From contig NW_019091459.1 of NCBI RefSeq assembly GCF_001949145.1, positions 109,240 through 173,239 on the forward strand: DNA of 64,000 nucleotides, read 5' to 3'. This document shows, piece after piece, positions 24,501 to 37,323 of this stretch. Source of the DNA: Acanthaster planci. Lineage: Eukaryota > Echinodermata > Asteroidea > Valvatida > Acanthasteridae. Position numbers and translations under genes: made by a program. Within the stretch, counting starts at the first letter, position 1. Each line of letters opens with the position of its first letter. The notes below the pieces were generated by a model. It did not search any database. It was not told where the DNA came from and worked only from the letters and a program-made list of their open reading frames with translations.

Positions 24501-27500
24501 GTATGCCTTTCAACTACATGCCAATCTCTGTGTTCATGCATATTTTCATGATATTTTGAGCATGGAATACTGGGATTTTTTACATGAAACTTCAAAGATT
24601 TTCTCATCGGAAGACGTTAGCAGCCAAACTAATGAAGCATCAATTTTGGCTTTGATGGGATGTAACCTGCCAATACTAACCACTATTTAAACTCTTGGCA
24701 ACAATCATTTCCCATAGACTTGCATAATATTTCTGGCAGTGGCTAAATAATTCAGACATGTGTCAGTGGCTTTCACAGCGCTCTCAACCATTCAGACACA
24801 AAGCCAATAGGTTTCTTAACCATTGACTCACCAGTCTGTATAGTAACTTGTGCCTTGGCTGGGTAGAACAGGATGACTTGGGATGAAGGAGTTATAATTA
24901 GCTTCTCTCCATTTCTTGAAAAAAATAAAACCAAACAAGCATACAAGCAGAGAATGATTATCACATGTAACTACGCACTGCAACCAGCACTGCAGTACAA
25001 ATTACTAAATGTATCATAAAGGTTTGGTCTAAACCAGATATCTTGTGGCTACGACTTCAGTTTTCTCATTGGCATGCTACTGTACATGCAGAGATAGCCA
25101 AAGCCAAGACTGCTCGTCTCTAATTTGGGGCTAATGTAAAAGGAGAGTCTTTTCTTGGTCTGAAACCTCACCTCGCCCAGTAGGTAAATTCATACACATA
25201 TGGTCCGGTGTCCTCTGCCACCTTAGTCTCTTCATCAGTCGCTGTTGCATTTCCCTTCTTTGCTGGCTTGACTGTCTTCTTAGCCTCCTCCTCCAGTTCC
25301 TTCTGAGACTTCAGCGGGCCCAACTGGACCAATGGTTCCGCTTCAATCGAGGACCTTTGACAAAATGGAGCAATTTGAACAAATGTGAAATTAGCACAAG
25401 GGCTTAAGTGTCTAAGCAGCCATTTCATGGACAGAGAACAAAATTAATGATACTGTATAGGATAAGTGTAAAAACACATCATCTGATGTACCAACAGCAA
25501 AGAAATGATTAAATTCAGTTACATTTTAATGGTGACTCATGCTGAATAAACAGAATGGTACTTCCCAGTTTATCCAAAAAAGTTATCTCTGTACCTGATG
25601 GAGACCGTGACATCGGAGGATGGTTGCTTAGCAACAATGGCACCTGTCATCAAGTGCTTGGTGGCAGTCAAGGCCAGCATGGCTGGAGAAGAACTACAAC
25701 AAACAAACACTGCCAAATGTTTTAAAAATTGAGAGCAAGACCATGATGGAAACATGCTATTTTTTTTTTTTTTGCAATCAGCATCCTACACCAAACAGCC
25801 AAAGTAATAGAGGCTTTGCGGGGGAGCCATCTTACAGGGCAGTTTATTGCTCCATAAGGAATGCACAAAGGTTTCCCTGTTGAACAAAAGAACTGCCTTG
25901 TGAGATAGCCATCACGCAAAGCCTTGAAAGAGTGTACCATCGATTTCAGACAGCAGGCAGTCTGACTACCACAAATTTTACTTGAAGGGAAGTGGCTCTT
26001 TCCCCACTGCTAGAGAACTAAAAATATTTAAAGCTCGCAATATTGAATCATATCATATGCAATATTTTCATCCATGGTTCTACCCTTATGGTAATAAGAG
26101 TATATAACTGTCAACATATAGAAAAGGATCAAAATGTCATATGATGCTTAGGCAACAATGGGAGTAAAGAAGGCACCAACAGACAAAAAAGGATAGAAAA
26201 TAAACTCTTGACGCATATAACTCAGAGATTAATTTGTACGTTTTTCTGGTTTTTATACCACGGGATGATCCTGTTACGTGATCAACGTAGTGCTTGCTCC
26301 TTTGGTTTCTACTCTGACATATGCCAGCTATACGCTTTCCTACAACGTAGGCCAAGTCAAACATAATACATAACTTCCACTAAGAGAGCTGCAGTAGGGA
26401 CTAGTTTTGGACTTTGTGTAACCTGGGCTTTACATTGTTTATGGATGGATGGATACAGTTGGCTGGCTAGTATAAACCTGTTGGATTGTCTTGGTTTACT
26501 AAATTCACTTCTGACAATGCTGCTTACGTGTCAAAGCTGTAGGTTTCATGCTCGAAGCGGTGGCAAGACAGCGGTGTTAACCGGTAAGATCCAGATTTCT
26601 CCAGACAGAACTCGTTCAGGCCCTTGTTGAGATCAATCTGCTTGGACTGCTTCGGTGACTTGGTGTTGTGGTACAACTGGTTAGGCAAAAAAGGATAGTA
26701 AATGTGACCCAACCTGACCAAACGAGCTGTAAGTTGACAGAGCCACTTCTGAGTTAAAGACCTTCCCAAGAATCTCGCATTATCTTAACCTCAGTGTAAT
26801 GTCCCTTTTTTATCAGGATGCCAAGTGGACTGACAGATCAAAATGAATACTCAGTTTGCACTTAATACCAACTAAAACTGGAGATCTGGCTTCACCACAT
26901 GCTGCCAGGTGCCTTTAAATATGCAGTGCACACATATGGGCCATTTTCAAGATTTTCAGTTTTCAAAATTCTTCAAAAATTCATCATTTCATTTAATGGA
27001 CGTTTACACCCACACGAATGACTGCTTGGTGGCTACTCTAAGGTGACAGGTACCGTCATTGATTCCTGAATATTTCAGCCAGGCATGCCGCCCTGTAAAG
27101 AGAGCCCAAGATTTGTGAGGTGTTGTGTAATTTCTCCCCCGTGAATGCGAGTGGCGTCTTTTCAAATGCGGCTGGATTAGCATGCAGTGGTGCGGTGTTG
27201 CTCATCAATAGGGCTCTGAAGCACTTTCGTCAGCGGTGCTCATCTGCAGGCGCGCTATGCCCAAAACAGTGGTATACTGTTTAAAAAGAGTGATGGATTA
27301 CTTTCGAAAAATGCAAGCCAAAAAATGACGGCAATTCCCAGCAGCAGGTCTTTTGTTCCGAGTACTGTCGTTTTTTTAATACACTGACCAGCTCTTTTGT
27401 CCCATTTTGGGCACCCAGGCTCTGCCTATAGACCCATGGTGCTCGAAACAGGTTTCCCCGGCAACAAGTGTTTCAGATTTGTTTTGTTGGATCTGGTCAC

Positions 27501-30500
27501 AAATCCCCGACCTTGGAAAGCATTTTTACTTACACCTGAATCAGGGAGAGCTAAATTCTGTCCATTCCCCCATAAGAGTGGAGAGAAATCTTTTGAGGTC
27601 AAGAGCAATTCACCAGGCTGTTTTTGAGACATCTATGAGACATGGCTACAGTTGATAGCCACTGGCTTTGGGGGCGCACACCATATTGTTCCTTTAAACT
27701 GGTTGTATGCGCATTGCTCTAAATATCTGCATGTACAGTTGCTGACATGTGTAACGTCCTTCCGTGCTCTGGGGGCAAAGGCTGCACAGTGCATGGGTGG
27801 TTACAACGCAGGTTACCAGCCAAAGTGGTATGCACAATCTATTCCTCAAAACTGGTGTTTCGCTGATTCTCTGCCAAGCAAACAAAATCTCCTGAACAAT
27901 ATTTTCAGCTTAGTTCTTCAATGGAATTGGCCCCAATGTTTTGAACCGAGTCAGCAATAACTTCAGTGAGGTGGTTATGTTCTCTCTCACCATGGCGATA
28001 GGGTGTGACACGTGACACTGTAACTGGTACCCCGTCTGGACAAATTCCAGCGAGGTCACATCCCCATCTGTCACTTGGATGTCCAGGGAGGGTGTCTGCC
28101 AACACCAGTGGTTCTGGATCACAGTAACTGCAGCCACAACAGTAAACAAGATTTTATTTTCTTATCTCTTAAACACTGAATCGAATTTTGAATTCATTTC
28201 TGTTAAATTTTTAACTTTTTTGAGTTCCATGAGCAACAGAAGCTTATTGGCTAGTTTAAAATTATCTTGGATATGATTTTCCAGTCCACAATTCTGTCTC
28301 AAGACTCTGTTTTCACTAAAGTTCCTAATAAAAGGCCATGGTGTTAATCTGAATGAGAATATCGCTACCTTTGTATTTTCCAGGCAGGACATCCCTGAGA
28401 AGGAAGGGAGCAGTCTTGCTTGACTGGGAGATCTGGGCAGGGGATCGTTCCTCAACCCCACCCTCAGAATGAAGAGTAATCTGTAACGTCCCACAAACAT
28501 CTGCAAAGGAAGCGTTTACCGCGTTACAAACCCAAATAATGCAGCGCCGTTCTGACTCCTAATCAGACCTTTAATTGTTAGGCTAACCAGACAAGGCTGT
28601 GGATAGCTTGGTCAGAATAGACGCAGTGTTCTGAAGTCACAGATTTTAAGTTCAATCTAGTCCATTGCTTTGTTCATCTGTATTTCGACTTTGGTACTGA
28701 AGGCAACATCAGACTCAAAATAAGCATCTTTATACTCATAAGTCTCAACAAACCAGGGCTGCTTATTTCGTCAATGACATAATGTGGGTTTCAGGTCAGT
28801 GAGGTCATGCCCCACTTCAGTAAAAGAGTGACGTTTTCCCTTGAAAATATTCAATGGAAATTCAAAGGAGATTTCAATTTCAGCTCAGTTGATTGACTGA
28901 TGAATAAGCTGAAGTTATGGTCAAATTTCAAACATCCTCATATACTTGTCCATGCAAAAATGGACATGCACGGGCAAACTGTGCTTAATTGAGTCCAGAA
29001 TGTCAAAGACTATTTACCATATTTCTTGATAATGTACTCCAAAGGGGGTATTTAACACTCTTGCATACGTGACCCTCATGTTTTAATTGTCAGCTCTCAC
29101 GATGATGTTAATACTCAAGCAATACCTTGTACACAATACCGTGTCACCATCGAGACCGTAGCTACACTTTCCTCAGGTCAACAGACCTTGTTCTCAGGGC
29201 AGTTCTTTTTGACTGTGTTCCTGAATTTTATTCAGTGTAATCCGTCAGATGGGTGGTGCCAGTCTGTTTTTGGTTCCATGCCTCACTTTCAAGTTTTTAA
29301 AATGTTGCTCAGAACGTTTACTTATCCATGTATAATAAATAACAAATTTAAATGACACTTCATCACATTGACATTAATTTGTCCTGAACTTTCATTTGGT
29401 TGCTTTCTTTTATACTCTAAGGTACCCAAAATAAAAAAAACTTAGCATCGCTTTCAATTCAAGATGGCCGACTTGTGAATACTGTCAATTCTGAAAGTGT
29501 TAAGTTTGAATTAAAATGCAGCTTTTATGTCCGCAATTTCCACTCACCAATGCACTTGATGACACCACGGATAACAGCTTTGAACTGGGAGAAGTTGATG
29601 CCAAGAACAGGTGCATTTTGCACTTGAACTTTCTGCTGTGAGGGGATAAGCTTTAAGCCAGCTGCCACTTCCTCAGTGTTGAGTGTTGGCTGAAAGTAAG
29701 GAATGACAGCTTCAAAAGCAGTGTCTATGTTTGGAATAATTGCTAGAAAATAGAATGTTTTTGACAAGATATCCTCGATGGAAGGATCTAAACACCCCAA
29801 GATTTGATAAAGACCATAAAAGGCTGGTCTATTTTAAGGCCTATTTGAAAGCAAAGCAAATTCGACATCACAAAATATCTGCAACAAAATTTTGCCTCGT
29901 TGAAATGTATTCAACTTTTACGAATTCGCAGCACAAATTTATTTGATTTCACGTCATGCCAAGTATGAACCAGCCTTTACTTTGTGTGTCTGGGCTGAAT
30001 TCTTTGCCAAAATGTGGGAGTCTGCAATTCAAGTCAAGAACTCTGCCTTTTATCCCCTTAAGCCACGATACACATGTACATGTATGCTTCACTTATTTTA
30101 TGTTTTTATAGCCAATCTGCTCATATCCTTGGAATTTTTCAAAAGGACACTGGGCAACGTACCTGCACACTAAAACTTCCTGGTTTCACCGTGAAGCAGA
30201 AGGCACCAGCATTGTCAGTTGCCACAGAAACAGTATCTTTGGCCGCGCCTCCCTCTGGTATGAGACTGACCCTTCTCTTACCACTAGAGGGCAGCATGGC
30301 TGGCAACTTATCGATGACAATGCGTCCACAGAGGCTGAATCTGCAAGAGTAAAATGGATTAAATTAAAAAATTACTACTACTTTTATACTGTAACGTTTG
30401 CAAACACCAGCATTTAAGACTCCCCAATCCTTTAAGATCAAACTGGTATATTTGGAAGGATTTTCCAGGTTTAAAGAAGGTAGGACGTAGCAATGATTAC

Positions 30501-33500
30501 TTTTAAAGCTCTAAAGTTGAAAGTATCACTTGGTTGCTGCACAGTCGTTTTCCAATCAGGAAAATTCCTGGCAAAAAGGGTTAAGGTCGTGTTTCTGAGT
30601 CCATCACAAATCCTTTCACAAGTCCACTCTTAAATAACAGCGTAAACAATGACAAAGAAACAGCTTGTGACTTAGCTTGGGACTGGATTGACTTGTGATA
30701 GATTTGGAGGAACTTGCAGAGACTTGTGAATGACTGGACTTCGACAAGAGATTTAATGACCGTACCTTGAAGCTATGATATCAGGAAGTCTGGGGGTGTT
30801 GGGATTGATTTTCATTGTTTCCGGTTCAAAGAAGATGTTGTCCTTGCTGGCGGTCACCACATACGTCCCCGACGTTATTTTGATGAGTTGGTACGTTCCG
30901 TCTGCCTTGCTGATGACTTCTGACCTGTCTTGAACCTTGACCTTCACTCCCGGTATCCCATTTCCCTTGTAAAAAAAAAAAAAATTGCACAGATAATATG
31001 CATGTGAGCTTAGTGGCGTACTTTTGACGGCTTCCAATTCTGGTCATAGGATTGGTCCGTACCCTGCAGCATGCACATCACAAGTCAAAAAATAAAGTAA
31101 TGTACAGATGTTAATGGTCGTGATTAAAACAAAAAACCAAGCGGGGCAATATATGGTCCTGTCCACTCCCATAACAAGGGGACTTTGAGACGCTTGGTGG
31201 TGGCAGAAAAACCGGTCCCTTTTGTCAGTTCTGGGAATATGCGCACAATCCTGGGCAAGCGCTTGTAGTTCTGAGCACGATCACAACTGTGGAAAAGGGC
31301 TGGTGTGTCTGCTGCCACCGAGGGTCTCAAAATCTACCATTACTCTAAACTTACCCGTTTGGAGTCCAGGATTCGTCCTGAGACGGAAAAACCTTCCACT
31401 CTGAATGTCGTCTGTCCAAATAAACCATCACAAAATAGTTATCTCCTGACTTCTTATTCATCAAACTTAAAGCATATTTGACATGGGAGTACCAGTGACT
31501 TTCAGAAGGGTTCTCAGACTTGGTCATAAGTTGCATAGCTTGAGTACTTTCAGCTCCCCTGAATTTCCTAAAATCTCTTACATTTCTTCCGCGGTTGATA
31601 ACAAAATTGGCAAAATTCGTGTATACATCAAATTGGAGAAAATCTGCAGTATGCATAAAAGATTGATACTAACTTAACGCCAGTTTCATATTGTTCATCA
31701 ATGTTGTTAAAACAAGAATTGAATGCCAATAAAAGTTTCTATAAGCAACTTTACTGAAAATGATTAAAAAGTTAAAATACTCAATACATGTATACATGTA
31801 CATCGGAAAATATTACAGCTGCTGAATTAAAATATTCTCAAAAATTCATACTGCTTGTTTAAATTTACTTGCACCATTTTTTAAGTAACACTGGAACAGA
31901 TTTTGAAAGCTCCTTGTATTTCTAGATGAGTTGCACTGTTTTCTGTTCGGGAAAACAACTGGTCTTTACCGGTAAGGTGACACTGTCATGTGCTACACTG
32001 AAATCCATGGATGTTGGCATGACGTCAAAGGTAATGTGCTCACCCTGGTAGAATGGAACCTTTGACAAAGACAAATGCAAGTTTTAGAAGTTTCGAAACT
32101 GAAATACCACATTAAGGAGAAACCGTTTGTGCGGCAACGTGCTACAACTCAGAAGACTGGTTTAAACTGGGCACAAAAAAGAATCAATGCAATTTTGTGA
32201 GGGTGAATCACATGTTTGCACTGGAAACTTGCCAAGGGTTGAGTCCATTTCAACTCAAGCGAGTTTTGTAAACATTTGTGATGTCAATTTCACTTTGCTT
32301 TCGTATTCGCCAGAAGTGTGGACCAGCCTTTAACAAGAGAGGTTGTCACACTGATGAACACGATGAAGAAGCAGGCTGCAGATGGGCTATCGAAGTCCAA
32401 GAGGTCATGATTGAACAGACTGAATGAGATAGGACGTACGTACCATTGTATATTGACCACTTGGTAGACTGGGGAATGTGATTTTCCCTTCGTCAGTTGA
32501 TGTCACACTGCACAACGGTGTCTTGGCCTGGGTGCCAGTGAAGCCCTTAACTGGAGTAGTGTCGCACTGGGAAATTTCCTTGAATGGGAAAAAAAAAGTA
32601 ACTCCAAATGAAAAGACAAATGTTGACTTTTTGGCAACTAAAACACAGTAACATTCAGAGAATCCTTTCAAATCCTCTCAAAGCTGTGAATGTGCAGGAA
32701 ACTGTACGTTGCTCTTCATGTTAATATTCCAAATGCCCAAATGCACGACATCATTTTTGTCGAGCGGTCACCAGATGCAATGCATTTGATTAAAGTGTAT
32801 TTCAGCATTTTTGTTGGGAAAATGGGGGAGTGACAAGCGAATACCTTTTTTAATCCTCAAAACCCTCCACTTTGTTTTTGAAGGATCTAAAAGAACTAGA
32901 ATTAAGAGAACAGATGCGATTCAAGGAGCAAACACATCTCAAAAATGACTGAGCTGTTTAAAGTTCCCATTGAGAATCACGAAGCAAGACTAATGAAAGC
33001 TGTAACACCTTGAGTATTTTCCAGATTCTGGAATCATTCAAACTAAATCTGTCCCCACTCACTTCCTTGGAAACAGTATCCGAAAACAGCAGGAAATGGA
33101 CATCCTTGATTGGTTCTCCCTCACTCATCACATGACCTGTGACGTCATAGCCTGAGATGGTAATGGTTGGAGCTGGAGAACTGCTGTCCTTGGCAACAGT
33201 GATTGGCAAAGTGTCCTGGAGAAAGAGACAAAGTCCACGCACTGGATTGGCCATCTTAGTGTATTTTAACATCATCAGTGTGCAGTAGTGTTGTAACTTA
33301 ACTTTGGCCAATCACAACTGCCCTCATATCAAGTCTCATGTCAAGACACAACCTATCCAACTGAAGTGTGACCCACATATTCATTATCACTGTTCATACT
33401 GCTAACTGCGGTCAGGCCGTATGACTTTTGAAACTTTTGTGACAGGCTCAACACTGCCAGAAGGCTGACCGTCAAGTTGACAGTGGGCTATAATAAAAAG

Positions 33501-36500
33501 GGCAAGCACTTGGTGGTGCAAGGTAATGTGGAGTTCCTTGATTTTCAGAGCACTTGAATTTTCTAGGAAATGGACAACGGACCTTAACAAATGTCCATTT
33601 TGGATGACTGGCTCCTAATGTGTATTCTCCTGGTAGAACTTGCTTGAAGATGTACCTGTTGAAACATGAAGGAAAACATTCTTGATCAATACATTCATTT
33701 CTCAATCCCTAAATCTCTCGATTTATTTTGGCATTGAACAGAAATCCTTAAAAAAACTCCATCACACATTTTGTGCAAATGTCGTACTGATCATGCCGTT
33801 AAAGATCATTGGGCCATCCCACAAGTCCCACACTAAACAATGAAAAAGTGGTCCTGTTGACCTGAATTCTTCATGGTGTTCCAAAACTCAGGGGATGGGT
33901 TTCAGATAACTGACGTGATTAGGATTGATGAAAAAAGCTGCATTAAGGAGCCTTTGTTAAATAGCTCCTTGCGCCACCTAAAGGGCTTTTGGCTTATCCT
34001 AGCCAGACTATGCCTAGTTGCTTTTGGTTAATACCTCACGGCAATAATTAGTCAACTCTCGTTACAACATAATTGCAGGGATCAGACAAATTACTCTGCT
34101 ATAGCCAGGACTTTGTTATGAAAGAAACACATGAGAAGGCATGCAACTTTGCAAACAAAAAAACAAGGAAATCTGAATATTTATAAGACTTTGAACCATT
34201 TTTTTTTCAATTTCTATTGGTGATTGAAAAACGAAGAAATCAGCTGATCCGAGGAAAAGTTGCATGCTTACAGGAAAGTTCAGGAAATTAGGATTTTGCA
34301 AAATGTGCTTTTTATAACAGCGCTCTTCAGATCAAGAGTTGACTGTATTCATTTGCAGTATCTCCACCTAAATGGTTCCTGTACACAAAGCCTGGTAAGA
34401 ACATACCCTCCACCTGTCTTGGTCGCGGACTGGACTAAGGGTTCCTTCTCTCCTTGCTTGGTCAAAGACACTGACACACCAGCCGGGCCTTCTGATTGGC
34501 CCTTGCTCAGCACCTGTATGTAAATGACATTTATCTTGTCACTTGTTCTGACTGCTTCATTGGGCAAAACTCTAACCAAGACTGTTCATGAGTATTACAG
34601 TGGGGATCCAGATAGTGTATTAGTCAAAGTTTGAAAATTGATTAGAAATTCAAATTTGCAGTAAATTGAGAAACAGGTTAATACCCAAGTTGCAGCAATT
34701 TTATGTTTTTTACATGAATATGCATAACATGTAAATAGGGTGCCCAAAATAACCCTCAGGGTCCCTAAAACACACACACACACACACCTCTTGTGAGGAG
34801 ACACTGGGCCTTATCAACAAGTCAGTTGGCTCACCTGTCCATTAAGCACGAAGCCGGTGAACTGGAAGTTGATGTCTTCGCTTCGGCTACACTTGTCCGT
34901 CTCACCATCAATGTGTAGATCAACGCTGGTTGGCTCTGTCCAACGATAAAATCAGGGCTCAACTTTATCAGCTCAATTCATCATTTGGTGAAAAGGTAAC
35001 TTTCTTCCATTTTGAAGAAAAAACTCCATGACTGCAGACAACAAAGCACTCCTATTTACTCAGGCCTTTCTTACTTTTTTATCCTTACCCAGTTTGATCA
35101 GACAGTATTGAGAAATCGTTGAAAACTTTTCAACTCAAATTCACAACTTAATGTACATTCCCTCACCCTGTCTTATCCCTAACTCTGCCAGATGCAGCAC
35201 AGTGCATCTGGTGAAAAAATCTGATGCACTTTGAACAAACTGGAAATGCTGAGACAATGGGAGCTGGTCCAATTGAACAATGCCACTGTTGGATCCTGTG
35301 GTGACTGGCAACCACAGACTCCCAGGCTGTTTGGCCTTGGGGAGAGTTGACCCGTTGGATCTTGTTTACACTGGGCAGGCAAGCCACTTGGACAAATGAT
35401 GCAGATGGATGTGTCAGGCAGGGTTTCTAGCCAAGTACCCTTGGAGAATTAGGTGGTTAATCTTTTTTTGTCTTCAAGCCAGCCTACGTCCCTCCTCCTA
35501 CCCTAAACCACTTTTCTTACCAAAGCTCCACCCCTGGGGTGGTTCTACCTTCAGAGTGAAGTCCCCTTTGTCATAGATTGGGATCATGAAGTAGCCATTG
35601 TTAGGGGCGCAGTCCGTCTGGTACTTCAGAGCACCAGTTCTTGTGTAAAGCTTAACCTGTTCAAAATAACAAAGGATGTAAGTATTGAAAAAAAAAGTTA
35701 GTCTTGTTGTCAGCTCGATGTAGCCTTCTTGTTCAAATCATGTTCCAATAGTGATCTGAAGTGTATCCTATTGTCCTGGAGACGTCACGGCGCGCCGATG
35801 ACTGATTCCTGACCTGTGTCCGGTAGCTGTGATCACATCGGAACTGTACACCAGACATACAGCCCTCAGGAATCAGTTGTCGGCGTGCGTGTGCCGACAC
35901 GGCAGGCTTTCAGTGAATGGTCCTCTAGGCTGGCGCGCAGAGTGACGTCGTCTCCAGCACATTAACATACAGTTCAAATCAGTTTTTCAACAAGATGGCA
36001 ACTTCGAGCTCAACGATGACAGCGTTTCCAATTTCAAGGGGAAATTTCTCATATCTTCCCAAACGTGAGTAAACCTTACCATCTTTATACGTGGAATCTC
36101 CGATTCTCAATTGGTCCATAGCCGGGCCCATCAGACAGTTTAAGGATCATTGTGGGGATGAATTCGAAGAATTTTAATTCGGGGTAGAAGTTATTTTGAG
36201 GGAAATAAATAAATGGAAGCAAAAGCCCAAGGAAGGTAGCCAAGGTTGGACGTTGTCTTCATCAACCACTTCCTGCCGCGGGCTCCGGAATCGGAGATGT
36301 ATGGTTTATATGCGTGGCCGGGTCTCCGAACTCGGACAAAGGAAACAGGGCCCTGTAACAAAAGACCAGACTGCTGGGCATTACTGACATTTTTCGCTCC
36401 CAAAAGTGGTGATAATCCAGCCTTGTTTTGAAACCGTATACCAGGGTTTGGGGCATTGAGAGCAGGCGGATTACCACCGGGGACAAAAGCACTCCACTAC

Positions 36501-37323
36501 CGCAGCGATGAGCCACATAGCACCGCTGCGCGCTAATCTGGCCCCTATTGAAAAGAGGTCAGCAGTGCACTGTGCCAGGTTCATGAGCAAAAGACAGTTA
36601 TACAACACCGCACAATCTNNNNNNNNNNNNNNNNNCACCTGTCAACTTAGAATAGTGCCTAAAGATTGCTTTGTGCAGCTATAAACGACTGTTAAATGAA
36701 AAGATTTTGAAAACGGAAAAATTGATAGTCATGCCGGCCCAGCATCATCAACATTGAAAAATGCCACGAAGCGGTTAACACTACAAATGATGTTCAGGGA
36801 ATAGTGATTTGAGCTATATGTTGATGTCCTGTTGATGATATCACGGCGCACAGATCTAGCGGACCATTCACAGAAAGCATGCTGTGTTGGCACACACGCA
36901 TCAACCGTTGCCTGAAATCCAAATACGCCGGTGTAAGTAAAATTGTCGAGTCATTCTCATTTAGGAGGATATTAGGATTCAAAGTTTGTGACAATCCTGC
37001 AGTTTGGATTTCAGGCATTTAAGACATGCCTTGAAGTAGGGCTGTGGTGGCGACAGATAAGAGACAGATTGTAAAAGAGAGCCACTACAGCCCTATTTGT
37101 GAGGCTAGGTCCAACATGTCCAAGCAAGACTTAGCCTACTCAGACTAGGCCGGGTCCTACTCCTAGCACTGCACCTGCCTAGCCTTACCTCAACACGCGA
37201 GAAATTTATCTCCACGTCCGATTTCACAAAACCTCCACAGCCAAGAAAGTCGTCGGCATTGATTAACGTGCATAAACTACAGACCACGAGGCATGAATTT
37301 GGAAAATAGTGCAAAAAACCCAT
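17480..37323 (-). CDS. NOMO: NOMO (nodal modulator, ER translocon-associated) gene, 29 coding exons
   Basis: NOMO is a large ER-lumenal single-pass protein. With nicalin and TMEM147 it forms the BOS complex at the Sec61 multipass translocon. Exons on the - strand (high-low): 37323-37189, 35656-35521, 34935-34835, 34513-34407, 33655-33583, 33215-33063, 32566-32444, 32059-31970, 31411-31355, 30965-30766, 30340-30163, 29689-29548, 28500-28369, 28127-27991, 26676-26528, 25693-25595, 25354-25172, 24914-24832, 24236-24062, 23602-23476, 22903-22727, 22598-22534, 21620-21479, 21365-21279, 21016-20906, 20333-20232, 19829-19710, 18541-18449, 17617-17480. They sum to 3,615 bases: 1,204 residues plus TAA, all in phase; the human protein is about 1,220. 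Features: signal peptide, GCGGFVKSDVEIN, repeated beta-sandwich domains with PG.Y motifs, a transmembrane segment and a basic tail. Weakest point: the donor after 33,583 (GTCCGT). Confidence 0.95.
17685..18106. repeat. 42-base minisatellite in the last NOMO intron
   Basis: Ten unit starts (GTGTATTTTAACATTG) lie at 17,685, 17,727, 17,769, 17,811, 17,853, 17,895, 17,938, 17,980, 18,022 and 18,065. The period is 42 bases, with two single-base insertions giving 43; the last unit is partial. Each unit contains the palindrome TTAACA-T-TGTTAA. Because 42 is a multiple of three, long open frames appear on both strands; these are repeat artefacts. There are no unique spacers, so this is not a CRISPR array. 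Confidence 0.95.
34771..34786. repeat. Short CA microsatellite
   Basis: Eight CA dinucleotides in the NOMO intron between exons 3 and 4. Confidence 0.9.
35776..35959. mobile_element. Foldback/MITE-like element in NOMO intron 1
   Basis: The ends are inverted repeats: CTGGAGACGTCAC...GGCGCGCC on the left and GGCGCGC...GTGACGTCGTCTCCAG on the right. A second nested inverted repeat lies inside: ACTGATTCCTGA (about 35,803) against TCAGGAATCAGT (about 35,872). The 184 bases could fold into a compound hairpin. There is no coding capacity, so it is presumably a non-autonomous element. A diverged, inverted partial copy lies at about 36,838-36,905. Confidence 0.55.
36619..36635. other. Short assembly gap of 17 N
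   Basis: This run of N lies within NOMO intron 1 and no coding sequence is affected. Confidence 0.99.
36838..36905. mobile_element. Second, inverted partial copy of the foldback element
   Basis: This stretch reads ATATCACGGCGC...GGACCATTCACAGAAAGC...GGCACACACGC. It matches the reverse complement of about 35,885-35,955 with scattered substitutions (for example GGACCATTCACTGAAAGC there). Shared order over about 65 bases supports common origin. Confidence 0.55.
36909..37017. repeat. Perfect 15-base inverted repeat with about 79-base loop
   Basis: TGCCTGAAATCCAAA at 36,909-36,923 is repeated in reverse complement at 37,003-37,017. It lies in NOMO intron 1, directly after the partial foldback copy. 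It may be the other end of that element or an independent hairpin. Confidence 0.7.
37189..37323 (-). CDS. NOMO: NOMO exon 1: start codon and signal peptide
   Basis: ATG at 37,321-37,323 opens 45 codons. A hydrophobic run (CLVVCSLCTLINA) serves as the signal peptide, followed by DDFLGCGGFVKSDVEIN, the hallmark NOMO amino terminus. The donor AG|GTAAGG follows base 37,189 in phase 0. Confidence 0.93.
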
